DNA of 64,000 nt. Origin: Bacteroidota bacterium. GTDB lineage: Bacteria > Bacteroidota > Bacteroidia > Bacteroidales > FEN-979. The stretch's first letter is position 1; each line of letters starts with the position of its first letter. The stretch lies in contig JAPLDJ010000020.1 in assembly GCA_026391805.1 (NCBI GenBank), positions 1 through 64,000 of the forward strand. The letters are read 5' to 3'. The notes beneath the pieces were generated by a model, which worked only from the letters and a program-made list of their open reading frames with translations, did no database searches and was not told the DNA's origin. Positions 1 through 9,163 of the stretch are shown in pieces. Both the position numbers and the translations under genes were made by a program.

Positions 1-60
1 GAATATCAGTTATAAATTCAAATAAATCCGTTATATACGATTAATAATAAGGGAGGATTT

Positions 61-903
61 ATGAAAACGTTATTAAGATGTCTGGTGATCGGCTTGTTTA
101 TCATGCTTGCCGCCAGCTCATATTCCCAGGTTCTCGATACAGGACCCAGGGATGGGATCTATGACAAAACTGCGATTCTGCAGATGGTTCCGATCCCTTA
201 TGTGCCACTTCGTGAAGCCGATGTCATCTGGTCAAGAAGGATCTGGCGCGAAATCAACATGAAGGAGAAACTGAACCAGCCGTTCTATTATCCTGAAACA
301 CCGCAGGGTTCATGGAAGAGTTTCATGCAGATCGTGCTCGACAACCTGAAGGAAGGTACGATCACCGCCTATGAAGATGATAAATTCATTCTTCCCAGGA
401 ATTACAATGAGATCATGAAATCATCCGAGAAAACGATCAAGAAGACCCTGATACGTCCCGGAACGGAAATCGAATACGATACCTCTTATGTGGAAACTTT
501 CCAGTCCACTGCAGTGACGAAGCTAAAGCTGAAGGAACAGTGGGTTTTTGACCGCCAGCGGTCCGTGCTTGAAGTCCGGATCCTGGGAATCTGCCCGGTG
601 AAGGAAAGCTATACCGATCAGGGTGAATACAGGGGCGACATGGACATGTTCTGGATCTATTTCCCCGAATGCCGGAACATCTTCGCCAAGATGGAACAGT
701 TCAACCTGAAGAACGGCGATGCCGGAAGGTTATCCTACGATGATGTTTTCATGAAAAGGATGTTCGCCAGTTTCATTTATAAGGAAGAAAACGTATATGA
801 CCGCCGGATCTCCGATTATGCAATCGGTGTTGACGCATTGCTGGAGGCCGAACGGGCAAAGACAACTTTGCATGAATTTGAAATGAGCCTCTGGGAATAC
901 TAA
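61..903 (+). CDS. gldN: GldN-type gliding motility / type IX secretion protein
   Basis: 280 residues with an N-terminal signal peptide (hydrophobic stretch about 8-22, ending SYSQ). The body matches the GldN/PorN family: a DVIWSRRIWREI segment near residue 55, a YEDDKF segment, and a late DMFWIYFPECR segment. In this family the protein is periplasmic and works with GldK, GldL and GldM in the ring and motor of the type IX secretion system. gldKLM would be expected just upstream, outside the window. The start ATG follows a purine-rich GGGAGGA, one of the few clear ribosome binding sites here. A strong hairpin terminator follows. Confident of family; role is from family knowledge. Confidence 0.9.
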   Translation: MKTLLRCLVIGLFIMLAASSYSQVLDTGPRDGIYDKTAILQMVPIPYVPLREADVIWSRRIWREINMKEKLNQPFYYPETPQGSWKSFMQIVLDNLKEGTITAYEDDKFILPRNYNEIMKSSEKTIKKTLIRPGTEIEYDTSYVETFQSTAVTKLKLKEQWVFDRQRSVLEVRILGICPVKESYTDQGEYRGDMDMFWIYFPECRNIFAKMEQFNLKNGDAGRLSYDDVFMKRMFASFIYKEENVYDRRISDYAIGVDALLEAERAKTTLHEFEMSLWEY

Positions 904-923
904 AAGAACCGGATGCTGTTTTC

Positions 924-955
924 AAAAACCCTCCCCCTCAAAGGAGGGTTTTTTT
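924..955 (+). terminator. Rho-independent terminator after gldN
   Basis: A-tract, CCCTCC stem, 7-nt loop, GGAGGG stem and a run of seven T. It lies about 20 nt after the gldN stop and closes the upstream operon. Confidence 0.8.
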
Positions 956-977
956 ATGGATGATCCTGTAAATTCCA

Positions 978-985
978 TAACTTTG
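978..985 (+). promoter_or_regulatory. Candidate -7 box (TAACTTTG) for recG
   Basis: Fits the Bacteroidota -7 consensus TAnnTTTG and sits 20 nt before the recG ATG, downstream of the gldN terminator. No clear TTTG box is seen at the -33 position, so support is the -7 element and location only. Confidence 0.35.
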
Positions 986-1004
986 TTCTGGTTCAAACAG
1001 GGGA

Positions 1005-3113
1005 ATGATGCAGGCAACCTTTCTTGAAACACCCATCGAATACCTCAAAGGAGTTGGCCCGGCCAGGGCGGAAATCCTGGGGAAAGAGCTGCAGATCCGG
1101 ACCTTCGGTGAGCTGTTGTCACTTTTCCCTTTCAGGTACATCGACAGGAGCAAGATCTTTCCGGTTGCGGAAGTGAAAGATGATACCGCATATGTGCAGA
1201 TCAGGGGGAAGATCACTTCTGTTGAAACGCTGGGGAAACTCCATGCAAAACGACTGGTGGCGACCCTGGCGGATGATACCGGCGAAATTGAACTGGTATG
1301 GTTCGCAGGGATCAAATGGGTGGAAAGTAAAATTAAGATCGGGGCGGAATTCATTGTTTTCGGGAAACCTTCCTGGTTCAACGGTCATCTTAACATCGCC
1401 CATCCCGAGCTTGAGATACCCGGAGAGCAGCCGGTCCTCGTGAGTGACACGTTCCGCCCGCTTTACAGTTCCACCGAAAAGCTGAAATCAAAAGGACTCG
1501 ACAGCAGGGGCCTGTCAAGGCTGATGCGGACACTGGTCCAGTCAGACCGGTTCTTTGTTCCGGAAACACTCACTCCTTCAATTCTCGACAACCTGAGGCT
1601 GATGAACCGGCAGGAGGCCTTCCTCAACATCCATTTTCCTTCCAGCCATGAGATGTTGCAGAAAGCCCAGGCCCGGCTGAAATTCGAAGAGCTTTTTTAC
1701 ATCCAGCTGCGCCTCCTGAAACAGAAATTCAACAGGACACGGAAACAGAGCGGGCATACGTTCTCGAAAGTAGGTCATTACCTGAATGATTTCTACCATC
1801 ATTACCTTTCCTTCGAACTTACCAATGCACAGAAAAGGGTCATCAAAGAGATCCGGGGCGACCTGGGCTCGGGGAAACAGATGAACCGATTGCTGCAGGG
1901 CGACGTCGGCAGCGGGAAGACCCTTGTGGCCCTGATGACCATGCTCATCGCCCTCGACAACAATTTCCAGGCTTGCATGATGGCCCCGACGGAGATCCTG
2001 GCCTTTCAGCATTACTCAACCATCACGAAGATGCTCTCAGGGCTTGATGTGAAAGTAGAATTACTGACCGGATCGACCAAACCCGCAAAACGGAAAGAGA
2101 TTGCCGGGGGATTGACCGACGGCACCCTTCATATCCTGATCGGGACCCACGCCCTGATCGAGGAAAATGTTCAGTTCAGGAACCTTGGTTTTGTTGTGAT
2201 CGACGAGCAGCACCGGTTCGGAGTGGCCCAGCGGGCGAGGCTGTGGGAGAAAAATCCCGTTACGCCGCACGTGCTCGTCATGACTGCGACACCCATTCCG
2301 CGCACCCTGGCCATGACGCTGTACGGCGACCTCGACAATTCCGTCATCGATGAGATGCCGCCCGGCAGGAAACCCGTCATCACGAAACATGTTTTTGACG
2401 CGAAGATCGATCCGGTTTTTGAATTTATCAGAAAACAGGTCGGTCTTGGCACACAGGTTTACATTGTTTTTCCGCTGATCCAGGAATCTGAAACCCTTGA
2501 TCTGAAGAACCTGATGGAAGGATATGAGTCTGTCAAGACTATTTTTCCTTCCCCGCAATACCACATCGGAATGGTCCACGGGAAAATGAAACAGCAGGAA
2601 AAGGACAAAGCCATGGAGCGGTTCCTTAAAAAAGAGACCCAGATCCTTGTTGCCACGACGGTCATTGAAGTCGGCGTTGACATTCCCAATGCTTCGGTGA
2701 TGGTGATCGAGAATGCCGAACGTTTCGGACTTTCGCAGCTTCACCAGCTGAGGGGAAGGGTGGGGCGCGGAGCCGACCAGTCCTATTGCATCCTGGTGAC
2801 CGGTTATAAGCTGACAACCGAAGCAAAAAAGCGCATTGAAACGATGGTGGCAACCAATGACGGCTTCATCATCGCCGAAACCGACCTGCGCCTGCGGGGG
2901 CCCGGAGATGTGGAAGGAACGCAGCAATCAGGGATCCTGAACCTGAAGATCGCCGATATCATCCGGGATGAGAAGATCCTGAAATATGCCCGCAACCTGG
3001 CTACAGATATTATCCATGACGACCCCGATCTTATCAGTGAAAACAATGCTGTTCTCTCCCGTCACCTCAAAATCATGAATAAATACAGTGAAAATTGGGG
3101 GCTGATCAGCTAA
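1005..3113 (+). CDS. recG: ATP-dependent DNA helicase RecG
   Basis: 702 residues, normal length for RecG. The N-terminal wedge domain begins with the typical YLKGVGPARAEIL helix-hairpin segment. The helicase core has Walker A GDVGSGKT (about 299-306) and a DEQH box (about 400-403), then the conserved TATPIPRTLA and QLRGRVGRG motifs. RecG remodels stalled replication forks and branch-migrates Holliday junctions. Two ATG codons lie in tandem at the start; the first was taken. It is probably transcribed from its own promoter after the gldN terminator, with pheT 48 nt downstream. Confidence 0.97.
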   Translation: MMQATFLETPIEYLKGVGPARAEILGKELQIRTFGELLSLFPFRYIDRSKIFPVAEVKDDTAYVQIRGKITSVETLGKLHAKRLVATLADDTGEIELVWFAGIKWVESKIKIGAEFIVFGKPSWFNGHLNIAHPELEIPGEQPVLVSDTFRPLYSSTEKLKSKGLDSRGLSRLMRTLVQSDRFFVPETLTPSILDNLRLMNRQEAFLNIHFPSSHEMLQKAQARLKFEELFYIQLRLLKQKFNRTRKQSGHTFSKVGHYLNDFYHHYLSFELTNAQKRVIKEIRGDLGSGKQMNRLLQGDVGSGKTLVALMTMLIALDNNFQACMMAPTEILAFQHYSTITKMLSGLDVKVELLTGSTKPAKRKEIAGGLTDGTLHILIGTHALIEENVQFRNLGFVVIDEQHRFGVAQRARLWEKNPVTPHVLVMTATPIPRTLAMTLYGDLDNSVIDEMPPGRKPVITKHVFDAKIDPVFEFIRKQVGLGTQVYIVFPLIQESETLDLKNLMEGYESVKTIFPSPQYHIGMVHGKMKQQEKDKAMERFLKKETQILVATTVIEVGVDIPNASVMVIENAERFGLSQLHQLRGRVGRGADQSYCILVTGYKLTTEAKKRIETMVATNDGFIIAETDLRLRGPGDVEGTQQSGILNLKIADIIRDEKILKYARNLATDIIHDDPDLISENNAVLSRHLKIMNKYSENWGLIS

Positions 3114-3161
3114 GATTCAGGAAATTCTCAATACTTTTACACCCCGTTAATTTTTGTCAGT

Positions 3162-5630
3162 ATGAAGATCTCCTACAATTGGTTAAAGGAATATGTTTCG
3201 GATATTCCACGACCGGAAAAAGTGGCTGAGCTGCTTACCGGTTGTGGTCTGGAAGTAGAGGGCTTGGAGGTTTACCACTCTGTGAAAGGAGGACTTCAGG
3301 GCGTGGTTATCGGGGAAGTGCTGACCTGTGTGAAGCATCCCGGCTCGGATCACCTGAGCCTGACCACGGTTAATACCTGCCAGGGCGAGCCGTTGAAGAT
3401 CGTTTGCGGTGCTCCCAATGTGGCGGCCGGACAAAAAGTAGCTGTTGCCGTTGTCGGAACGACACTTTATTTTAATGATAAGGAGATCACACTGCAAAAG
3501 ACAAAGATCCGCGGAGAAGTTTCGGAAGGGATGATCTGTGCGGAAGATGAACTCGGCCTCGGAACCTCCCACGCGGGGATCATGGTGCTGGATCCCTCCG
3601 CTGTTCCCGGGACGCCTGCAAAGGATTATTTTAATGTTGAAGAGGATTTTATTTTCGAGATCGGGCTTACACCAAACCGGTCGGATGCAGCTTCCCACAT
3701 CGGCGTTGCCAGGGATCTGTCATCTGTTCTGAATTATCAACCGGGTGGCGATGTGACTGCAGCATCAAAGCTTCTGGTTCCTGATGTTTCTGATTTCAAG
3801 GTTGAAAAACAGGGTCGCAGGATCGATGTGGTAATTGAAGATATAAAAGGATGCCCGCGGTACTCGGGGCTTACCATGACCGGGATTACAGTGCGGGAAT
3901 CGCCGGCCTGGCTGAAGAACAGGCTCAGCGCAGTCGGGCTTCGTCCCATCAACAACATCGTGGACATTACAAATTTCATCCTGCTCGAACTGGGTCAGCC
4001 TCTGCACGCCTTCGATGCCGACCGGATCAAAGGGGAGAAAGTGGTCATCAAACGGCTTCCGGATTTAACCCCTTTTAAAACCCTGGATGAGGTCGACCGT
4101 AAACTCACCGGCCAGGACCTGATGATCTGCAACACCGAAGAACCGATGTGTATCGCCGGTGTTTTCGGCGGAATTGAATCGGGTGTAATGGAAAAAACAA
4201 CAACAGTATTTCTTGAAAGCGCCTGTTTTGATCCGCGCAGCATAAGAAAAACTGCCCGTTACCATGGACTTCAGACCGATGCATCCTTCCGGTTCGAACG
4301 CGGTGCGGATATCAACATCACGGTCTATGCCCTGAAAAGAGCAGCGTTGATGATCCATGAGATCGCCGGGGGCGAGATTGCATCCGGCATCGTGGATGTT
4401 TACCCGCAGCCTTTTGAACCTGCCTTAGTTTCATTGTCCTATGCCCACCTTGACCGGCTGATCGGTAAAGTGCTTGACCGGGAAATGGTCAGCGGAATCC
4501 TTGTTTCCCTTGGCATTAAGATCCTCAGCTCTTCACAAGAAGGCCTGGAGTTGGAGATACCATCCTATAAGGTCGATGTAACAAGAGAAGCCGATGTGAT
4601 CGAGGAGATCCTTCGCATATACGGATACAATAACATTGAATTCTCTGAGGCGATCCGGTCAGCCATATTCACTTCTCCAAAACCTGATCCGGAAAAAGTG
4701 AAGAATGCTGTTTCCGATTACCTCTGTGCGAACGGTTTCGCCGAGATCATGAACAATTCACTTACCCGGTCATCCTATTATGAAAATAATCCTGAATACC
4801 CTTCGGAAAAAAATGTCCGGATCCTGAATCCACTGAGCCGGGAGCTGGATGTGCTGCGGCAGACACTTCTGTATGGCGGACTGGAAACCATCGTCTACAA
4901 CCAGAACCGGAAAATTACCGATTGCAGCCTGTTTGAATTCGGAAACTGTTATTCACTGGTTCCGGGGGAAAAGAAGGGGAACGATCTTGAGAAATACAGG
5001 GAAGAATATCATCTTGCACTATTTATGACAGGAAGGCAGCAGAAGGAGAACTGGAATGCCTCCGACCGGAAAATTGACCTGTATGACCTGAAAGGATTTG
5101 TGAACATGGTTCTCGTTCGTGCAGGAATGGACCTTTCTTCACTGGAAACAAAAAATGAATCTTCGGCAATTTTAAGGGAAGGCCTTGCCTGTTTTTCAGG
5201 AAATGAAAGGATCGTCACGCTGGGTATTCTTTCGAGAAACCTCCTGAAGCAATTCGACAGCCGCCAGGATATTTTTTATTCGGATTTTAACTGGAACTAC
5301 CTGTTCAGTAAGCTCAAAGGCAGTGATAAACAGGTGGCCGAGCTTCCGAAATTCCCCGAGGTCCGCCGCGATCTTGCCCTGCTGCTTGACCGTTCCGTTT
5401 CCTTCGCCGAGCTGGAAAAACTGGCCTTTGACACCGACAAGAAGCTGCTGAAGGAGGTCGGACTATTTGATGTGTATGAAGGCGAAAAGATCGGGGAAGG
5501 AAAGAAGTCCTATGCCCTGTGGTTCATCCTTCAGGACGACCAGGGAACCCTTACCGATGAGCAGATCGACAAGGTCATGAACCGTCTGATAAAAGTGTAT
5601 GCCGAAAAATTGAATGCCATTATCCGGTAA
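3162..5630 (+). CDS. pheT: Phenylalanyl-tRNA synthetase beta subunit
   Basis: 822 residues, full length for the bacterial beta chain. Order of domains: N-terminal MKISYNWLKEYV start typical of PheT, the EMAP-II-like tRNA-binding domain (about 40-150), B3/B4 editing domain, B5 domain, catalytic-like core, and a C-terminal ferredoxin-fold anticodon-binding domain (starting near the PKFPEVRRDLALL segment). It forms the alpha2-beta2 enzyme that charges tRNA-Phe and hydrolyses mischarged Tyr-tRNA. The alpha subunit gene pheS is not adjacent, so the two chains are encoded apart in this genome. Confidence 0.97.
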   Translation: MKISYNWLKEYVSDIPRPEKVAELLTGCGLEVEGLEVYHSVKGGLQGVVIGEVLTCVKHPGSDHLSLTTVNTCQGEPLKIVCGAPNVAAGQKVAVAVVGTTLYFNDKEITLQKTKIRGEVSEGMICAEDELGLGTSHAGIMVLDPSAVPGTPAKDYFNVEEDFIFEIGLTPNRSDAASHIGVARDLSSVLNYQPGGDVTAASKLLVPDVSDFKVEKQGRRIDVVIEDIKGCPRYSGLTMTGITVRESPAWLKNRLSAVGLRPINNIVDITNFILLELGQPLHAFDADRIKGEKVVIKRLPDLTPFKTLDEVDRKLTGQDLMICNTEEPMCIAGVFGGIESGVMEKTTTVFLESACFDPRSIRKTARYHGLQTDASFRFERGADINITVYALKRAALMIHEIAGGEIASGIVDVYPQPFEPALVSLSYAHLDRLIGKVLDREMVSGILVSLGIKILSSSQEGLELEIPSYKVDVTREADVIEEILRIYGYNNIEFSEAIRSAIFTSPKPDPEKVKNAVSDYLCANGFAEIMNNSLTRSSYYENNPEYPSEKNVRILNPLSRELDVLRQTLLYGGLETIVYNQNRKITDCSLFEFGNCYSLVPGEKKGNDLEKYREEYHLALFMTGRQQKENWNASDRKIDLYDLKGFVNMVLVRAGMDLSSLETKNESSAILREGLACFSGNERIVTLGILSRNLLKQFDSRQDIFYSDFNWNYLFSKLKGSDKQVAELPKFPEVRRDLALLLDRSVSFAELEKLAFDTDKKLLKEVGLFDVYEGEKIGEGKKSYALWFILQDDQGTLTDEQIDKVMNRLIKVYAEKLNAIIR

Positions 5631-5662
5631 CTAAATAATAACAACTCATAAATTTCAAAAGG

Positions 5663-7318
5663 ATGGAAAAAGAAGCTATTCGTTATTCGCTGAGTCCCTC
5701 AGGGGAAAAATATGCATTACCACAGAAAGGTGAATATGACAAGGAACTGAAACGGATCAAAGATCTTGTCGGCAAAGCCCGTAAAGAGAAAAAAGAGATC
5801 GTCGTCGTGATGGGGCTTGGCTTTGTGGGAGCCGTGATGGCTGCCATTGTTGCAGATACCAAAGACAAAAAGGGCAACCATTCGAAACTCGTGATCGGCT
5901 GCCAGCGGCCAAGTGCGCGCAGCTACTGGAAGATCCCGATGATCAACGAGGGGATCAGCCCTGTCAAAGCCGAAGACCCGGAAGTGGACAGTCTCATCAA
6001 GAATTGCGTGAAGAAATCAAAAACGCTGGTTGCCACTTATAACAGCGATGTTCTGCAGTTTGCCGATTGTGTTGTGGTGGATGTTCAGTGTGATTTTTCC
6101 AAGAAGGATCTGGGCAATATGAAGACCGGCACGGCCGATATGGCTGCACTGGAAGATACAATGAGAACCATCGGTGACAAGATCCCGCCTGAGTGCCTTG
6201 TCCTTATTGAAACCACTGTTGCCCCCGGAACCACCGAATTCGTTGCCTGGCCGATCCTGAAAAAGGCGTTTGTCAAGAGAGGAATCAGGCAGGTACCATT
6301 GCTCGCACATAGTTTTGAACGGGTCATGCCGGGAAAGCAATATGTTGCTTCCATCCGTGATTTCTGGCGTGTCTGTTCAGGGTGTGAAGAGATCGCCCGG
6401 AAAAGGGTGGAGAAATTCCTTCACGAAGTCCTTAATACAAAAGATTTCCCCCTAACAGTAATGGATCGCCCGATCGAATCGGAAACAACAAAAATTGTCG
6501 AGAATTCCTACCGTGCAACGATCCTGGCCTTCCTGAACGAATGGAGCCTCTTCTCGGAACGGAACGGAATAGACCTGATCAAGGTGATCAATGCGATTAA
6601 AATGCGCCCGACGCACAGCAACATGATCTTTCCCGGACCGGGGATCGGTGGCTATTGCCTGCCCAAGGACGGCGGACTCGGTTACTGGGCCTACAAACAC
6701 ATTCTCGGTTTTGAGGATGGCGACAAGATCTTCCAGCTTACCCCGGTGGCCATCGACATCAACGATACACGCGCACTCCACGTTGCAGAGCTCACACGCG
6801 ATGCCCTGCGCAACATGGGACGCTACATTGCAGGCGCAGAGGTGCTCCTGTGCGGCGCCAGCTACCGGCAGGATGTGGGCGATACCCGTTACAGCGGAAG
6901 CGAAATGGTGGTGCGCAAACTGACGGAAATGAACGCCGAAATCCGGATCCATGATCCCTATGTGGATCACTGGTACGAACTAGAAGACCAGGATGAATAT
7001 CCTGCTCCGGGACATTCCTGGAAGCGCTTTTTCAGGAACCAGGAACTCCTGAAGAACAGCGTTGTTCAGAAAGACCTGAAGAAAGCGATCAAAGGCGTTG
7101 AAGCGCTGATCCTGGCGGTTCCTCACGCACCGTACCTGAAGTTGAAGCCTGAAGATATCGTGAAATGGGCCGGAGGTCCGATTGCCGTCATCGACGCCTT
7201 CGGCATCCTGACAGACGATCAGATCAGGACCTATTTCCGCCTGGGCTGCGAAGTCAAGGCCCTCGGACGGGGACATCTTGCAAGGTTAAAGCGGGAAGTG
7301 AAAGAAAAGAAGCGCTAA
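5663..7318 (+). CDS. Nucleotide-sugar dehydrogenase (UDP-glucose/GDP-mannose dehydrogenase family)
   Basis: 551 residues, clearly longer than the roughly 430 usual for this family. A Rossmann NAD motif GLGFVG lies at 51-56 after a charged 45-residue N-terminal extension. The catalytic cysteine motif GGYCLPKDGG places Cys at about 332, and the C-terminal UDP-binding domain follows. Such enzymes oxidise a UDP- or GDP-sugar at C6 to the uronic acid in two NAD-dependent steps, supplying surface polysaccharide. Substrate cannot be told from sequence. No glycan genes surround it. Extra length is spread over the N-terminus and an insert around residues 425-460. Confidence 0.88.
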   Translation: MEKEAIRYSLSPSGEKYALPQKGEYDKELKRIKDLVGKARKEKKEIVVVMGLGFVGAVMAAIVADTKDKKGNHSKLVIGCQRPSARSYWKIPMINEGISPVKAEDPEVDSLIKNCVKKSKTLVATYNSDVLQFADCVVVDVQCDFSKKDLGNMKTGTADMAALEDTMRTIGDKIPPECLVLIETTVAPGTTEFVAWPILKKAFVKRGIRQVPLLAHSFERVMPGKQYVASIRDFWRVCSGCEEIARKRVEKFLHEVLNTKDFPLTVMDRPIESETTKIVENSYRATILAFLNEWSLFSERNGIDLIKVINAIKMRPTHSNMIFPGPGIGGYCLPKDGGLGYWAYKHILGFEDGDKIFQLTPVAIDINDTRALHVAELTRDALRNMGRYIAGAEVLLCGASYRQDVGDTRYSGSEMVVRKLTEMNAEIRIHDPYVDHWYELEDQDEYPAPGHSWKRFFRNQELLKNSVVQKDLKKAIKGVEALILAVPHAPYLKLKPEDIVKWAGGPIAVIDAFGILTDDQIRTYFRLGCEVKALGRGHLARLKREVKEKKR

Positions 7319-7325
7319 AATTTCG

Positions 7326-7333
7326 TATTTTTG
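7326..7333 (+). promoter_or_regulatory. Candidate -7 box (TATTTTTG) for the sigma-54 activator gene
   Basis: Matches TAnnTTTG, lies 21 nt before the ATG at 7354 and 8 nt after the preceding stop codon. No -33 partner was recognised. Confidence 0.35.
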
Positions 7334-7353
7334 CACCGGCGAAAATCTTTTCA

Positions 7354-8574
7354 ATGGACGTTCTGGCAATAAAACAACGGTTCGGGATCAACGGAAATTC
7401 GGTACTGCTCGACAGGGCCATCGATATTGCGCGCCAGGTTGCTGCAACAGATATCACTGTGCTGGTGTCGGGCGAAAGCGGCACCGGTAAGGAGTTTTTT
7501 CCGAAAATCATCCACCAGCTCAGTTCCCGGAAACACGGGCCATACATTGCCGTGAATTGCGGTGCCATCCCGGAAGGGACCATCGATTCGGAACTTTTCG
7601 GGCATGAAAAAGGATCCTTCACCGGTGCACATGAGGCGAGAAAAGGCTATTTCGAAGTGGTCAACGGCGGAACGATCTTCCTGGATGAAGTTGCAGAATT
7701 GCCGCTTTCCACCCAGGTGAGGTTGCTGCGCGTGCTTGAATCGGGAGAATTCATGCGTGTGGGTTCATCCAAAGTGCTGAAAACAAATGTGCGCGTTGTT
7801 GGTGCAACGAACATTAACATCCCGGATGCAATCAATACCGGCAAATTCAGGCAGGATCTTTATTACCGGCTGAATACCGTCCCCATTTTCGTACCTGCTT
7901 TGAGGGAGAGGAAGGAAGATATATACCTGCTCTTCCGGAAATTTGCATCCGATGCGGCAGAGAAGTACCGGATGCCGGCCATTTCAATGGACGAGGAAGC
8001 ACAGCGACTGCTGGTCAATTACCGCTGGCCCGGAAACATCCGGCAGCTGAAGAACATTACCGAACAGATCTCCATCATCGAGAAGAACCGGAATATTACC
8101 GCAGAAACACTCACAAAGTACCTTCCGCAGAATACGGTCAGTGAATTGCCGATTCTTTACAAAGGTCAGGAATCTACGCATTTCTCCGAGCGGGAACTGC
8201 TTTACAAGGTGTTGTTCGACATGCGGAAGGATGTTAACGATCTGAAGCAGCTTGTCGGCAACCTGATGCAGAATGAATCCGGAACTCCTGCAACGGCAGA
8301 GAATTCTCCCATCATACAGCGCCTCTACCAAGAGTTCCCCGGAAGCTATCCGCAGGAACATCCGATCATTGTTCAGCCGCATGACAAAATGCCGGAAGAA
8401 CCCATCCAGGAACCGGAAGAGGTGGAAGAATCCTTTTCGCTGATCAAAAAAGAGATGGACTATATCCGGAAAGCCCTACAGAAACATGAAGGAAAACGGA
8501 AAGATGCGGCAAAGGAACTGGGGATCTCCGAACGGACCTTGTACCGGAAGATCAAGGAATACAACATCGAATAG
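7354..8574 (+). CDS. Sigma-54-dependent Fis-family transcriptional activator without receiver domain
   Basis: 406 residues from the ATG at 7354; a longer open frame reaches back to 7165 but that part overlaps the preceding gene and lies before the candidate promoter. The AAA+ domain starts almost at once: Walker A GESGTGKE (40-47), sigma-54 contact loop GSFTGA (87-92, Ser for the usual Ala), Walker B with LDEVAEL, and a YRWPGNIRQL segment. The C-terminus is a Fis-type helix-turn-helix (about 365-406). There is no N-terminal receiver or GAF domain, so activity is probably controlled by level or by a partner. It heads a tight series with lptE and secG. Confidence 0.93.
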   Translation: MDVLAIKQRFGINGNSVLLDRAIDIARQVAATDITVLVSGESGTGKEFFPKIIHQLSSRKHGPYIAVNCGAIPEGTIDSELFGHEKGSFTGAHEARKGYFEVVNGGTIFLDEVAELPLSTQVRLLRVLESGEFMRVGSSKVLKTNVRVVGATNINIPDAINTGKFRQDLYYRLNTVPIFVPALRERKEDIYLLFRKFASDAAEKYRMPAISMDEEAQRLLVNYRWPGNIRQLKNITEQISIIEKNRNITAETLTKYLPQNTVSELPILYKGQESTHFSERELLYKVLFDMRKDVNDLKQLVGNLMQNESGTPATAENSPIIQRLYQEFPGSYPQEHPIIVQPHDKMPEEPIQEPEEVEESFSLIKKEMDYIRKALQKHEGKRKDAAKELGISERTLYRKIKEYNIE

Positions 8575-8614
8575 CTGATCTTTTCTGATTTTCCAAACAA
8601 TCAAAAAACAACCG

Positions 8615-9160
8615 GTGAAAATTCTGCCGAAAACAGTGCTCAGAAAAAAGACTACCCTCACGGGATGGTTCCTGCTTTTATTTCTGGTGGTGCTGCAGAG
8701 CAGCTGCCGGACGAGCTATTCGTTCACGGGAGCCTCCATCTCCCCGGATGTAAAAACGGTCTCCATCGAATATTTTTCAACTACGGCAACGATGGTGATG
8801 CCCTCGCTCACCCGGCTGCTGACAGATGCAATGAAGGATTATTTTACATCGCAGTCCAATCTCATTCTTGTTGACCGCAACGGTGACCTGAACATCAAGG
8901 GAACGGTAACGGGGTTTACAAACACACCTGTGGCGATCCAGGGAAACGAAACCGCCGCGATGAACCGGATTACGATCACCATCAGCGTCACGTTCACCAA
9001 TAAAAAGAACGAAAAACAGAACTTCGAGAACAAGACCTTTGCACGGTACCAGGATTATTCAAGTCAGCTCAACCTTGCATCAGTGCAGGACGGCCTTGTC
9101 AAACAGATCAACGACCAGCTGGTCCAGGATGTTTTCAACCAGGCTGTTGTTAATTGGTAA
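8615..9160 (+). CDS. lptE: LptE-family outer-membrane lipoprotein for LPS assembly
   Basis: 181 residues from a GTG start. An N-terminal hydrophobic segment ends in SSC (Cys31), a plausible though not canonical lipobox. The following YSFTGASI and VSIEYFSTTATMVMPSLT segments are typical of the Bacteroidota LptE family. LptE plugs the LptD barrel and delivers lipopolysaccharide to the outer leaflet. It lies 40 nt after the sigma-54 activator and 3 nt before the next gene, so it is probably cotranscribed with both. Confidence 0.85.
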   Translation: MKILPKTVLRKKTTLTGWFLLLFLVVLQSSCRTSYSFTGASISPDVKTVSIEYFSTTATMVMPSLTRLLTDAMKDYFTSQSNLILVDRNGDLNIKGTVTGFTNTPVAIQGNETAAMNRITITISVTFTNKKNEKQNFENKTFARYQDYSSQLNLASVQDGLVKQINDQLVQDVFNQAVVNW

Positions 9161-9163
9161 GCC

